This document shows, piece after piece, positions 1 to 9,597 of a stretch of DNA of 64,000 bases. The translations under genes were made by a program, and so were the position numbers. The DNA is taken from contig NZ_LMJB01000007.1 of the NCBI RefSeq assembly GCF_001429765.1, positions 184,780-248,779 of the forward strand, written 5' to 3'. Source of the DNA: Flavobacterium sp. Root901. Its GTDB lineage: Bacteria; Bacteroidota; Bacteroidia; Flavobacteriales; Flavobacteriaceae. The notes beneath the pieces were generated by a model that saw only the letters and a program-made list of their open reading frames with translations, was not told the DNA's origin and made no database searches. Numbering within the stretch: the stretch's first letter is position 1; the number at the start of each line of letters is the position of its first letter.

Positions 1-524
1 AGATATGTGCGAGTTTTTTCTTCAGATAAATAAAGCGTATCCTGATTCCCTAAAAGATTACAGTTTTTAATAATAACTCTATCGCTTTTAATATGAAGGG
101 CCACCGCTTGTCCTACTCTTCCTGCTGTATTTTCGACAGTAAGATTTTCAAGCGTGCAGTCATTTCCTTTTATCAAAAAAGAATACGAAGTTCCGGTACC
201 AAAAGCAGTTTTTCCAGATTGATCTTTCTCACGAAGCGGTTTTCCTGAATAGTCATCAAATGAAATAATCGTTTTATTTCTGTCAGTTCCTTTTAAAGTA
301 ATGAACGTTTTAGAAACTGGAATTTCTAATTTCTCTTTATAAACTCCTTTCTTTATAGTAATCACCACACGTTTTTCTGAATTATCTTTTACATTATTGA
401 CCGCTTCCTGAATGGTTTTAAAATCTCCAGAACCGTCTTGTGCAACGATTAAGGCTAATTTATTATCGAGCGTTTGCGCTGTTACTGAAAATGTTATTAA
501 AAATAAAGCTAGAATATATTTCAT
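1..524 (-). CDS. Pectin methylesterase (CE8), C-terminus cut by window edge
   Basis: Exported enzyme predicted to remove methyl esters from homogalacturonan so that lyases and polygalacturonases can act. I translated it by hand from the ATG at 524. Residues 1-16 look like a signal peptide ending VTAQ. A right-handed beta-helix pectinesterase domain follows from about residue 25 (AQDGSGDFKTIQEAV). Residues 138-145 (GQAVALHI) and 159-165 (GNQDTLY) match the family motifs carrying the oxyanion Gln and the first catalytic Asp (D162). The second catalytic Asp lies beyond the left edge, so completeness cannot be judged. It is the most downstream visible gene of the minus-strand pectin cluster. Confidence 0.88.
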   Translation of the reverse strand, partial: MKYILALFLITFSVTAQTLDNKLALIVAQDGSGDFKTIQEAVNNVKDNSEKRVVITIKKGVYKEKLEIPVSKTFITLKGTDRNKTIISFDDYSGKPLREKDQSGKTAFGTGTSYSFLIKGNDCTLENLTVENTAGRVGQAVALHIKSDRVIIKNCNLLGNQDTLYLSEEKTRTY

Positions 525-542
525 AGTTTCTTATTTATTGAT

Positions 543-646
543 TTTGTCATCTTGACGAAGGAAAGATCACACTAGAAATTCCGCAATCTTAATCGTCAAT
601 CTTTGTCGAGTTACGCGTGTGATTCTTCGTTCCTCAGAATGACAAA
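543..646. repeat. Family A palindromic repeat, copy A1
   Basis: About 104 bp bounded by TTTGTCAT and its complement ATGACAAA, with a divergent GACGAAGGA-type inner arm. Same architecture as copies at 16643, 19851 and 39542. It lies between the CE8 and GH127 genes. The rest of the spacer (about 675-732) holds two copies of a 'atccgttt..catccgcgtc' word also seen near 22570 and 22840. Confidence 0.8.
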
Positions 647-739
647 CTGTACGGTTATTAACAGACATTTAAAAAATAAAAAATCCGTTTTCATCCGCGT
701 CTTTACGAAGTAAATCCGTTTCATCCGCGTCCCAAAACC

Positions 740-2758
740 CTAGTGCGACATCCAAACCGTCATTTCCCCTTTTCCTTTATTTCCCCACGCAAAATACGGA
801 ATCAATTTCACAGGAACCGAAGTTGCATCTTTAGAAGAAAGCGGTTTATACAAAGCCTCATTCCACGAATTATTCGAATTGATAACCGCTTCTGCATCAA
901 TACTTACTAAATTTCTATTGTTTAATGTAAAAGGATTAGTTGTAAATTTTGATTTCAAATCCAAAGCAACATCGTTTACACTGATTTTTGCCGGAAGCTG
1001 ATCTGATTCTAAACAATAAACAATCGGTCCTCGTTTTACCGCAACCTGATTTTTAACTTCTTCAACCAGCGGATTTGCCTGCATTAATTCAACCGGCATC
1101 GGAAGATTTAATTCAATAACATCTCCTTTTTTCCATTTTTGATTTATTTTAAAATAAGATTCTGAAACCAATTTTTCGTTCAGCTTTTTATTATTTACAT
1201 AAATCTCAGCGTTCTGACTCCAACCCGGAATTCTTAAGAAAAAGGCTTGTTCTCCTTTTGGCGCTTTTACGATTTTCAACGTTATTTTTCCGTCCCAGGG
1301 ATAATTGGTTTGTTGCTCAACTTCGAGAATTTCTCCGTTTAATGTTTTTGTATTTAATGAATTGCTTCCGTATAAATTCACATACAAACCTTCTTTCGAA
1401 AGATTGTAAGCATAATTTCCAACTTCGGCAATTGTTCTGGTTACGTTTGGTGCACAACAATTTGATAATGCAATATATCCTTCACGTTCATTTCCCCAAC
1501 GCTGATGAAAAGGCAAATCGTTTGAAACATTCAGCGGATTATTATAAAGGAATTTTTCTCCTTCTAAATCCATTCCGGAAAGTACACTATTGTAAAGTGC
1601 CAATTCTACAACATCTGCATATTTGGCATCTCCCGTAATCTGCAGCATTCTCCAGTTCCACAACACATTTCCAATATTAGCACAAGTTTCCGTGTGAGCC
1701 GTTGCATTTGGTAATTGAAAAGGTCTTCCGTAAGCCTGATGGATTTTCTGCACAACCGTTGGATCATAAGAAGTTCCGTCTGGTGAAACGCCATCATATA
1801 AAGAACCGCAGCCTCCCGTAATGTACATTTTACGATACGCTACATCATCCCAAATTGACTCTAAATTATCCAGCAATTTCTTTTCTCCGGTTTCTGCATA
1901 TAAATCGGCGATTCCGGCATACAAATAATTCGCTCTTACGGCGTGTCCCATAGCAGTTGTCTGCAGTCTAAACGGAATCCTGTCCTGATTGTCGTCTGTT
2001 CCGTCGTTTGTTGTTCCGCGAATGTCGATTAAATTATTGGCCAACTCCAGATATTTTGGATCTTTTACGGTTCTGTACATTTCGACAATTCCCATATAAT
2101 GTGACGGGCAAATGGCATTTCTCGCTAATTCCGGTGAAGCCTTTTTGTAGAAATCATATAAATAATCAGCAACACCTTTTGCAATATTCAGGAAATTGGT
2201 TTTTCCGGTTGCGCGGTAATGAATGCAGGCAGCAGTCATTAAATGTCCCATATTGTATTTCTCAAAACCGAGTTGCTTTTTCACTTCTTCCGGGCCTAAC
2301 GTTCCCCAGCGTTCGTCAATTAAAACCGGCGTATGAATGTAACCGTCTTTGCGCTGTACTTTCGCGAAAAGCGCAATTGCTTCATCCATTTCGGCATCAA
2401 GCTTTTTATCTTTTGTAACGGCATAAGCAGCCGCCATTCCTTCAAAAATTTTATAAAAATCACCATCATGAAAAGAAGGTCCTTTAAAAACACCTTTGCT
2501 CAAACCTGCAGCAATTTCAAAGTTTTTATAAGCATGCGAAACCGAATCGTTATGATACAAATCCCACATGTATGGCAGGGTATTTTTGGTTTCAACATCA
2601 AATTGTTCTTTCCAGAATCCGTTTGTCCATTTTACATCTTGTAAACCAACGCTTTGTAACTTCGAATACGGACTTTCTGAATTGGCAACTAATCCTTTAT
2701 TCTGAGCAAAAATCGTTGTAGAAAAGAATAAAGCTGAGATGATGATGTTCTTTTTCAT
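740..2758 (-). CDS. GH127/GH146-type beta-L-arabinofuranosidase (DUF1680 family)
   Basis: Predicted exported (alpha/alpha)6-barrel glycosidase that removes beta-L-arabinofuranose from pectic side chains. From the Met used here, residues 1-19 are a clear signal peptide (MKKNIIISALFFSTTIFAQ). The metal/nucleophile signature of the family is present: Glu357 and Cys359 in HTETCAN, and the paired Cys434-Cys435 in SNCCAPN, which in characterised family members bind zinc and supply the nucleophilic Cys. About 672 aa, usual size. An in-frame upstream ATG (2782) would add MAKKNKFK, but those codons lie in the palindromic spacer repeat and spoil the signal peptide, so I place the start at 2758. GH127 versus GH146 cannot be settled by eye. 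Confidence 0.88.
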   Translation of the reverse strand: MKKNIIISALFFSTTIFAQNKGLVANSESPYSKLQSVGLQDVKWTNGFWKEQFDVETKNTLPYMWDLYHNDSVSHAYKNFEIAAGLSKGVFKGPSFHDGDFYKIFEGMAAAYAVTKDKKLDAEMDEAIALFAKVQRKDGYIHTPVLIDERWGTLGPEEVKKQLGFEKYNMGHLMTAACIHYRATGKTNFLNIAKGVADYLYDFYKKASPELARNAICPSHYMGIVEMYRTVKDPKYLELANNLIDIRGTTNDGTDDNQDRIPFRLQTTAMGHAVRANYLYAGIADLYAETGEKKLLDNLESIWDDVAYRKMYITGGCGSLYDGVSPDGTSYDPTVVQKIHQAYGRPFQLPNATAHTETCANIGNVLWNWRMLQITGDAKYADVVELALYNSVLSGMDLEGEKFLYNNPLNVSNDLPFHQRWGNEREGYIALSNCCAPNVTRTIAEVGNYAYNLSKEGLYVNLYGSNSLNTKTLNGEILEVEQQTNYPWDGKITLKIVKAPKGEQAFFLRIPGWSQNAEIYVNNKKLNEKLVSESYFKINQKWKKGDVIELNLPMPVELMQANPLVEEVKNQVAVKRGPIVYCLESDQLPAKISVNDVALDLKSKFTTNPFTLNNRNLVSIDAEAVINSNNSWNEALYKPLSSKDATSVPVKLIPYFAWGNKGKGEMTVWMSH

Positions 2759-2777
2759 TTTGAATTTATTTTTTTTT

Positions 2778-2921
2778 GCCACGAATTACACTAATTGACA
2801 CTAATTTTTCTTTTTTTGCCACAGATTAAAAAGATTAAATTAATTTTTGATTAAATAATCTGTGCTAATCATTTTAATCTGTGGCAGAAAAATTATTCGT
2901 GGAATTAGTGTAATTAGTGGC
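2778..2921. repeat. Family D nested palindrome, copy D1
   Basis: Two inverted repeats, one inside the other. The outer arms are GCCACGAATTACACTAATT and AATTAGTGTAATTAGTGGC. The inner arms are GCCACAGATTAAAAAGATTA and a matching ...TTTTAATCTGTGGC. It fills the spacer between the PL1 and GH127 genes and touches the false upstream start of the latter. Confidence 0.85.
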
Positions 2922-2932
2922 AAACTCATTAT

Positions 2933-5374
2933 TTATTTTACAAACAAATTAATTGTTCTGCTCATGGTATCTCCTTCAGCATCTTTTACGGTTAATATAA
3001 AAGAAGCAAATCCAGATTCTACAGCCGTAAACTGAATTTCTTTTCCTTTTAGGTTTATTTTTCCGTTTTTAAGATCTGAGAAAGTATACACTGGTTTTCC
3101 TTCAAAACCTTTGAAATAATCTGCAGCATTCAAAGTCAGTTTTTCACCAGATTTTATAAAGAAATGCGGTTGCGCCATCCAGTCTAAATAATTGTCCAAT
3201 TGTGTAAATCCATCTTTATCTGTATCCGAATTAGCATCTGAAAAATCGCCTGCTTTTGAATTTTCGTTTAAACCAAAAGCTTTTTCCCACCAGTTTGGCA
3301 ATCCGTCATGATCGGTATCCCAATCTGCCGGACGTGTTTCAGAAGTGAAATTTGGCCATCCGCCAGCATCGGCTTCGTTGTCTATTAACCCGCCTAAACC
3401 GCTTTTGCTTCCTTTATAAGTAAAAGTTCCTTTTAGTGTTTCGTCTACAATTCGGTTATCGTGTTTATCAAAAAACGGCTGATTCGCCCCAACATCCGAA
3501 AGTACATTTTTATAAGCTCCTTTTGCTGACTGTGTATTTATATAGGATTCGAAAAATGGTTTGTCTACAAATGTTTCGTAATCTATTTTTTCATTATTCG
3601 TTATCGTCGATTTTCTACCTTTATCCTGATTTTTTTCATCAAAATAACCCGGCATAACATTTCCGCTAAAGAAATAACGTTGCATTCCTTTTCCAACTCC
3701 TTCATGCTGTGCATTTAACGCCACAAAAATCTGCGTTGACGCTCCCGGCTTGTAATAATTGTTTACAAAGTTTACTTCATTAGCTCCTCCGTCAGTTGCT
3801 CTTTTTCCCCAATTGTAAACCACATTATTGGTAATATCTACTCTTCCCGTGTAAAATCCGTCACCGCTTAAACCGCCGCCAATACTCCAGTTACGCCCTT
3901 CATTGTGTGCCAATAAATTGTGGTGAAAACTTCCGATATCTCCGCCAATTGTAGCCGCATAACCGTGCATTTTTCCAACTTCATATTTGTCATGTCCGGC
4001 CACATTTAAAGCTTCTGAAATTAAAGTTCGCTGCAGCGAAATATGATGCGCTCCACGCGAACTAAACGATTCATCAATCGTCCAGCTGATCGAACAATGG
4101 TCTATAATGCTGTAATCTGCACCTGTTAAGCCCATTCCGTCAAATGTTTTACCGCCTCCAATACGAACTTTCAAAAAGCGGATTACACCGTCATTTCCTG
4201 TCAATCCGATTGGTGCGCGCGTAATCGTAATTCCTTCTCCCGGAGCGGTTTGTCCGGCAATAGTAATATACGGCTGATTTACAACCAATCTTGAATCCAA
4301 TTTGATATTGCCCGAAACATTAAAAACGATAGTTCTTGGTCCAATTTCCTGATTTACAGCGTCACGCAAACTTCCAGGCCCGTCGTCATTTAGATTAATA
4401 ACTTCAATTACTTTTCCGCCACGTCCTCCAACAGCAAAACGACCGTAACCTTCAGCACCCGGAAAAGCCAGTTGTGCAGGTTTAAACGACCAAACGTTTC
4501 CTAAAGTCACATTTCCTTTACTGTCAATTTCGTCCACTCTCCAATAATAGGTTGATAAACTGTATAAATTTGAAAGCGGAAAAGCAGTTTCAGTCAATTT
4601 CCCTTTATATTCTTTTGAAGACTCATTTGCATTTGTAACCTCATTTTGATCTTCACCAAAATACAATTGATGCGCAACCGCATTTTTAGAAGCATCCCAT
4701 TTCAGGATAATATTCTTATCTGCAACATGTTCGTCTCTGTTTGCAGGCTGCGGAGTACGCGCCTGATTCATTAAATTCGGCGTATCAATTTCAAAACCAT
4801 TAATCACGATTTGCTTGACAATATCAGGATTTGTGGTTGGCTCAATTTGGAAACTAATAATTACATCTTTACCTTTTTCAGCATTAAAAGTTATGTAAGC
4901 CATTGAAGCATCAATCTTTGCATTGGCTCTCTGACTGGCATTTATTGTTTCTGCCAATTTTCCGTTTACATAAATTTTTATTGGAGAAAAAGTTTTTCCG
5001 TTAATCACATCAAACGCATTGTGAAACGTTAAAAGCGTATGCTTTCCTGCTGTCAAACCGCTGATTTTTAGCTCTAAATTTTCAGCCGTTACCAAACCGT
5101 CACTTCCTAATCTGTTGTAATACGGAGCGTTCATTCCCACTTTGTACCATTTAGAAGTAAAGTTTCCTTTTAATTTAAAATTTACTCCGTTAAAAGTTTT
5201 CTCGTCTTCTTTGTTTTCATTGATTACCCAAGCCTCATAACTCGGATCGTGAACTTCTTCCAATCTTCTTTGAAAAAAATCAAAATCGACTTTTACTATT
5301 TGTTTTTCAGTGTTTTGCGCCTGCCCGTTTACTGCCAAAAGCATAGCAAAAGAGCCAACTATTTTCTTTATCAT
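2933..5374 (-). CDS. Multidomain secreted pectate lyase (PL1 family)
   Basis: Predicted to cleave polygalacturonate by beta-elimination outside the cytoplasm. Residues 1-20 are a signal peptide. Residues about 25-195 form a beta-sandwich, malectin/CBM-like by composition; about 205-300 look like a fibronectin-III fold (YYWRVDEID). The PL1 parallel beta-helix starts at FPGAEGYGRFAVGGRGG (304-320) and runs to about 640, with the family stretches GSLRDAV and DHCSISWTIDES (425-435). Near residues 685-725 two Asp-rich thrombospondin-type-3-like loops (DTDHDGLPNWW and DANSDTDKDG) probably bind calcium. The last about 75 residues form a further small beta domain; there is no recognisable secretion-tag motif. 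The next gene upstream, DUF5703, is only 29 bp away, so the two are probably cotranscribed. Confidence 0.88.
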   Translation of the reverse strand: MIKKIVGSFAMLLAVNGQAQNTEKQIVKVDFDFFQRRLEEVHDPSYEAWVINENKEDEKTFNGVNFKLKGNFTSKWYKVGMNAPYYNRLGSDGLVTAENLELKISGLTAGKHTLLTFHNAFDVINGKTFSPIKIYVNGKLAETINASQRANAKIDASMAYITFNAEKGKDVIISFQIEPTTNPDIVKQIVINGFEIDTPNLMNQARTPQPANRDEHVADKNIILKWDASKNAVAHQLYFGEDQNEVTNANESSKEYKGKLTETAFPLSNLYSLSTYYWRVDEIDSKGNVTLGNVWSFKPAQLAFPGAEGYGRFAVGGRGGKVIEVINLNDDGPGSLRDAVNQEIGPRTIVFNVSGNIKLDSRLVVNQPYITIAGQTAPGEGITITRAPIGLTGNDGVIRFLKVRIGGGKTFDGMGLTGADYSIIDHCSISWTIDESFSSRGAHHISLQRTLISEALNVAGHDKYEVGKMHGYAATIGGDIGSFHHNLLAHNEGRNWSIGGGLSGDGFYTGRVDITNNVVYNWGKRATDGGANEVNFVNNYYKPGASTQIFVALNAQHEGVGKGMQRYFFSGNVMPGYFDEKNQDKGRKSTITNNEKIDYETFVDKPFFESYINTQSAKGAYKNVLSDVGANQPFFDKHDNRIVDETLKGTFTYKGSKSGLGGLIDNEADAGGWPNFTSETRPADWDTDHDGLPNWWEKAFGLNENSKAGDFSDANSDTDKDGFTQLDNYLDWMAQPHFFIKSGEKLTLNAADYFKGFEGKPVYTFSDLKNGKINLKGKEIQFTAVESGFASFILTVKDAEGDTMSRTINLFVK

Positions 5375-5403
5375 TTCTATTTATTTTTATTTTTTTGGTC
5401 TTG

Positions 5404-7734
5404 TTACTTTAATTTTCTTTTTTCTTCTATTGATTTTCCTAAAAGATTCACGATGTCTTTTGCGCGTTCTTCAGGAATAACTTTTATGTCTTTTATAATT
5501 CCATTTATCAGTTCAGCTTCAATAACAGTATTTTGCGAAGCATGTAATTTAAAATGAACGTTCCAATCTTTTGGCCAGGCGGGAAAAAGATAGATTTTTC
5601 CATCAGCTTCCTGCAATAACATTTCCTGCATCCCGATCATTCCCGATCCACCCCAATTATGATCCGGAACCCAGTCAAAACCCGGTCCCCAAAATGCCGG
5701 AAATCTTCGATCTGAATTGGCCATTTTCAGCAGATTGTATTTTTTTGCTTCTTCTGTCAAACCCAATCTTGCCGAAAAAATATTGTCCTGTTTCCATCCA
5801 ATATGGCTTCTGAATTTAATGGCATCGGCATCGTATTTCCATGTATTTAAAGCCGTTTCTAAATCTGGTTTCCCAATGCTGTAAATTCCCCACGGATAAA
5901 CCGGATACAGTTGCGGAACTTCCGAATTATTTACTCTTTCCCAAGATTTTGCGGGAACCAAAACTTTATGATTTTCAATGTGACCAAAATTTAAAGGCGG
6001 AATCCTGGTTTGAAATGCTTTTAAATAATCGATATCTTCTTTCAATAATTCTTTCTGTGAAAGGTTTAAAAGCTGTTCTGTAATAACCTGTAAAGCCGAA
6101 ATTGTGCTATTAGAATTGTTCGTCATTTTATACGTTTCCGCTCCGGAACCCGGAAAAAGGATTAATTTTCCGTTTCCGTCTAATGCTTTTCTGCCTCTTT
6201 GTTTGGCCAAATATTGATAATGTTCATCAAAAAAACGAAGACAGCTGATGATAAAGGGATTGTATTTCTGAATATCTTCTCCCGCATATTCTTTCTGCTG
6301 TAACATCATCCGGCAGAACTCCAAAACCGTATCCCATTCGTATTCCAGCCATGCATTGTATTCCATTCCCGGATCGTAATCTGAAGGACGTTTCCATTCG
6401 TATTCAGCTGGATTTGGAAGTCCGAAATTTTCTAATTGTTCTGTGAAACATGCTCCATTGTGTTTCCAATAAACCTGACTTCTTAATTCAGCATTTTTTT
6501 GAAGACTCAAATAATAATCCAGCTGAGACTTCATCATATCAAAATCACCGCTTTTTAACATCGGTAAATAAACCAATCGCTGGTTTTGAGCCGTCATCGT
6601 TCCTCCACCCCAATTCCTGAAATCGGGTGTAAAATTCAGGTCTTTATTCGCGTAAACAGGATCAACTGTAAATAATCCGCCGTTGAATTTTGTTGGATAT
6701 TTCCCGTAAGCATTGCATCCCAGCATGTATCGGAACAGCTGATAATTCTGTCCAATTTGATAAACCGAATCTTTCTCAATCGATTGATTTTTTTGTGTAA
6801 AAATAAAACTGCGATTCCAGAAAGTATTCCACCATTTTATCGTGTTTTTCTCAGCTTGTTTGGCTGTGTTTTTATTTTCAGTAATCAAGGTTTTCAAACC
6901 ATTATTCCAGTTAGAAAAATCAGATTGACTTGTGTTTAAATAAATTTCTAAAGCCTGTTTTTTAGAAGGTTTTATACTTGTCAAATTAAAACCTTTAAAA
7001 TCGGTATCCTGATATTTTCCTAAATAAGTTCCGTCAGGTTTTAGATTATCACCTTTCATAAATCCACCAAAAGTCAGATTGGCAATCGGGTTCATCATTT
7101 GGTCTTTTACCGATTCCATTTTTTGTTGTTTTACAGCAACGTCAAAAACAGTTTGTTCGCGGTTTCTGTGATAGAATTTCACTCCGTTATTTTCAAAAGC
7201 AATCGAATCTTTAAAAATGATGATGTCCCCCTGAGGCGCCCATTTATAGGAATTGGCATTGTTTTCTTTTCCTATTGAATGATGGTTCTGATATCGCCAG
7301 CTCTCATAAGAAGCCGTCATTTTCAACGGATTTTTACTTTCTAAATCAACATGAATAATCGGTTTAAAAACATCCACCCAAAGTTTGATTTTGGTATCAT
7401 TTTGCTTCACTAAAATATAGCCGTCTTTCAGTTTTAATTCCTGATAAAAATCTTCTCTCCCTTCAAAAGGATTCGGACTTAAACTTACTTTTACACGGCC
7501 TAATTTTAATAAAGCATTATGCTCGTCAAAAGTCCCGCTTCGCGAAAAATAAAAATACAAATCGCCTTTTTCGACCCAGACATTCGCACCAGTATCCCCA
7601 CCACCCAAAGGCATTGATTCTGACGAATTTTTGCTTTGTGTTGTCCAGATTGGGTTGTAATTTTCAAGCACAGGAATTTGTGCTTTGATACAAAGCGTGG
7701 TGAAGAAAGAAAATATGAGTATGAATTTTTTCAT
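5404..7734 (-). CDS. Secreted DUF5703-family protein, probable six-hairpin glycosidase
   Basis: No assigned activity that I can name. Residues 1-18 are a signal peptide. Residues about 20-290 fit the DUF5703 N-terminal beta-sandwich (SMPLGGGDTGANVWVEKGD near residues 40-58), and the remainder is helical with alternating aromatic residues, as in the (alpha/alpha)6 catalytic domains of GH65/GH95-like enzymes. The two-part layout resembles GH95, but I could not assign catalytic acids with confidence. The location between PL1 lyase and acetylesterase genes makes a role in trimming a pectic side-chain sugar likely. 29 bp upstream of the PL1 gene on the same strand. Confidence 0.7.
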   Translation of the reverse strand: MKKFILIFSFFTTLCIKAQIPVLENYNPIWTTQSKNSSESMPLGGGDTGANVWVEKGDLYFYFSRSGTFDEHNALLKLGRVKVSLSPNPFEGREDFYQELKLKDGYILVKQNDTKIKLWVDVFKPIIHVDLESKNPLKMTASYESWRYQNHHSIGKENNANSYKWAPQGDIIIFKDSIAFENNGVKFYHRNREQTVFDVAVKQQKMESVKDQMMNPIANLTFGGFMKGDNLKPDGTYLGKYQDTDFKGFNLTSIKPSKKQALEIYLNTSQSDFSNWNNGLKTLITENKNTAKQAEKNTIKWWNTFWNRSFIFTQKNQSIEKDSVYQIGQNYQLFRYMLGCNAYGKYPTKFNGGLFTVDPVYANKDLNFTPDFRNWGGGTMTAQNQRLVYLPMLKSGDFDMMKSQLDYYLSLQKNAELRSQVYWKHNGACFTEQLENFGLPNPAEYEWKRPSDYDPGMEYNAWLEYEWDTVLEFCRMMLQQKEYAGEDIQKYNPFIISCLRFFDEHYQYLAKQRGRKALDGNGKLILFPGSGAETYKMTNNSNSTISALQVITEQLLNLSQKELLKEDIDYLKAFQTRIPPLNFGHIENHKVLVPAKSWERVNNSEVPQLYPVYPWGIYSIGKPDLETALNTWKYDADAIKFRSHIGWKQDNIFSARLGLTEEAKKYNLLKMANSDRRFPAFWGPGFDWVPDHNWGGSGMIGMQEMLLQEADGKIYLFPAWPKDWNVHFKLHASQNTVIEAELINGIIKDIKVIPEERAKDIVNLLGKSIEEKRKLK

Positions 7735-7742
7735 TTTTACGT

Positions 7743-7931
7743 TTCCTGCAAGGTTTTGGAAACCTTGCAGGAATTTTTTTTTTGTTTTTCTCCCGCAGAT
7801 TTAGGAGATTTTGCAGATAAAATATAATCTGCTCAATCAGCACAATCTGCGAGAGATAAAATATTAATTATTACCACCAAGCAATTTTAAACATCTTCTA
7901 GATACCTACAAGGTTTTGGAAACCTTGCAGG
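7743..7931. repeat. Family I: paired hairpins flanking a D-type palindrome
   Basis: TTCCTGCAAGGTTT-TGG-AAACCTTGCAGGAA at 7743-7773 is a perfect 14-bp-arm hairpin. A second copy with one change (CCTACAAGG...) lies at 7905-7931. Between them, 7794-7851, is a CGCAGAT...ATCTGCG palindrome related to family D. Together they fill most of the 209-bp spacer. Confidence 0.85.
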
Positions 7932-7943
7932 AGCGCATTTACC

Positions 7944-9377
7944 TTACCATTCATCCGTTCTAAAAGAAGAAATCGGCAAACCGCCCGTACTGAATAATTC
8001 CGCTTTCGCGAAATCTTTCCACAAATAACGAACAGCAACTGGTTTGGCAACTTTATCAGAAGTCAACACCACTGATTTTCTTCTTACTACGGTTTTAGCA
8101 GGATAAAAAACTTTGTCTTCCCCGGCAATTTCAAAACCTAAAACTTCCTTATCATAAGCTGTAATTCCGTTTGGAACATCATCAAAAGAAACTGTTACTG
8201 AACCGTCTTTTATCTCCATGCTTTTGTATTTCGGACTTTCGAATTCGAAACCTTCAACACCGTATGTTTTTGCTAAAACCTGGAATGCCAGACGATTTCC
8301 GCCTTTTTCCTTATCTGTCGGGTGAATATTATTTTCTTCTCCAACATCCATCAAAACAGCCATTCCCGAATTCGGAATTTCTGCTGAAGCTTTCAATTGT
8401 GCTTCTCTCAAGTAAGCCGAATTGTATTTTTCCAGATAATCTTTTGGATGAAAAGAAGCATAATTAAACGGCGCAATCTGAGCATAGTAAAACGGTAAAT
8501 CGCCTTGCTTCCATAAAGCTCTCCAACTGCTTACCATTTTTTTCATTAACTCTTTATATTCAGAAGCTCTTTCGTAATTCGATTCGCCCTGATACCAAAT
8601 GCAGCCTTTGATTCCGTAACCAATTACCGGAGAAAGCATTCCGTTAAATAAAGTCGTCGGAATACGATTTGGATCTTTCGCTAATTCTTCTTTTGTGGTC
8701 GGAATTTTAGCGCTTGTAAAATCTTTCAGCATTTCCTGATTCATCCACGCTTCCATACTTGAACCTCCATATGAAACATGAATCAACCCAACCGGAACGT
8801 CTAAAACTTCCTGCAAAAGTGATCCAAAATACCAAGCCGTTGCACTAAAATTAGCAGTCGATTTTGGTGAAGCCACTTCCCATTTTCCTTCAAAATCATC
8901 TTTTGGTTCTAAAACTGTCGCTCTTGGAACGGTTATAAAATGTATGTTTTTATTTGTCGATCTTACGATAATTTCGTTTCCATTTCTTACGGGTTGTCCA
9001 GGAAAACCTTTCAATGGCATTTCCATATTGGATTGTCCCGAACACAGCCAAACTTCGCCAATTAAAATATTTTTAATGGTTATTTTTTCGATACCTTCTG
9101 CAACTTCAATTGTAAAAGGTCCACCTGCAGTTGGCGTTTGCAATTCTGCTTTCCATTTTCCTGAAACATCTGCTTTTACTTTGTAGATTTTAGAATTCCA
9201 CGATGTTTTTATGGTAACATTTGCATTCTTTTCTGCCCATCCCCAAATTGGTGCATTCGACTTTTGCTGCAGCATCATATTATCCGAGAATAAAGCGGGT
9301 AATTTCATCTTTGCATTGATTTGAAGGCTGGATAAAACAGCCACAAATGCAATAATTGATTTTCTAAAATTTCTCAT
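7944..9377 (-). CDS. Secreted SGNH-fold acetylesterase (sialate O-acetylesterase-like)
   Basis: Predicted to remove O-acetyl groups from pectic sugars, most plausibly rhamnogalacturonan, although the family name comes from sialic acid. Residues 1-22 are a signal peptide. The SGNH block I nucleophile is Ser116 in CSGQSNMEMP, the central block WYQGESN is at 261-267, and the His of the catalytic pair is probably His352 in NNIHPTDKEKGGNR. A short beta-sandwich precedes the catalytic fold. 477 aa is typical. The substrate is inferred only from the neighbouring rhamnosidases and lyases. Confidence 0.86.
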   Translation of the reverse strand: MRNFRKSIIAFVAVLSSLQINAKMKLPALFSDNMMLQQKSNAPIWGWAEKNANVTIKTSWNSKIYKVKADVSGKWKAELQTPTAGGPFTIEVAEGIEKITIKNILIGEVWLCSGQSNMEMPLKGFPGQPVRNGNEIIVRSTNKNIHFITVPRATVLEPKDDFEGKWEVASPKSTANFSATAWYFGSLLQEVLDVPVGLIHVSYGGSSMEAWMNQEMLKDFTSAKIPTTKEELAKDPNRIPTTLFNGMLSPVIGYGIKGCIWYQGESNYERASEYKELMKKMVSSWRALWKQGDLPFYYAQIAPFNYASFHPKDYLEKYNSAYLREAQLKASAEIPNSGMAVLMDVGEENNIHPTDKEKGGNRLAFQVLAKTYGVEGFEFESPKYKSMEIKDGSVTVSFDDVPNGITAYDKEVLGFEIAGEDKVFYPAKTVVRRKSVVLTSDKVAKPVAVRYLWKDFAKAELFSTGGLPISSFRTDEW

Positions 9378-9441
9378 TTTTTTATTTTATGTTACAACAA
9401 ATTAATTTTGTTGTTATAATATGAATCATTCTTATAATTCA

Positions 9442-9548
9442 TCGGGTTAAAACCCGACGCTACAATATGAATCGTTCCTATGGAACTTTTACGTTATAAA
9501 CCAGAGCCATTGGCCCGAAACATATTATAGGGCTGGACTTTAGTCCAG
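9442..9548. repeat. Spacer with two short perfect hairpins
   Basis: TCGGGTT-AA-AACCCGA at 9442-9457 and CTGGACT-TT-AGTCCAG at 9533-9548, separated by AT-rich sequence containing repeated 'atatgaatc' words. The 9378-9597 spacer contains no coding sequence I would support. Confidence 0.75.
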
Positions 9549-9597
9549 TTTATATGGTAAAACAATAATAAAAGCAATAAGCTCTGCAGGTTTGTAT

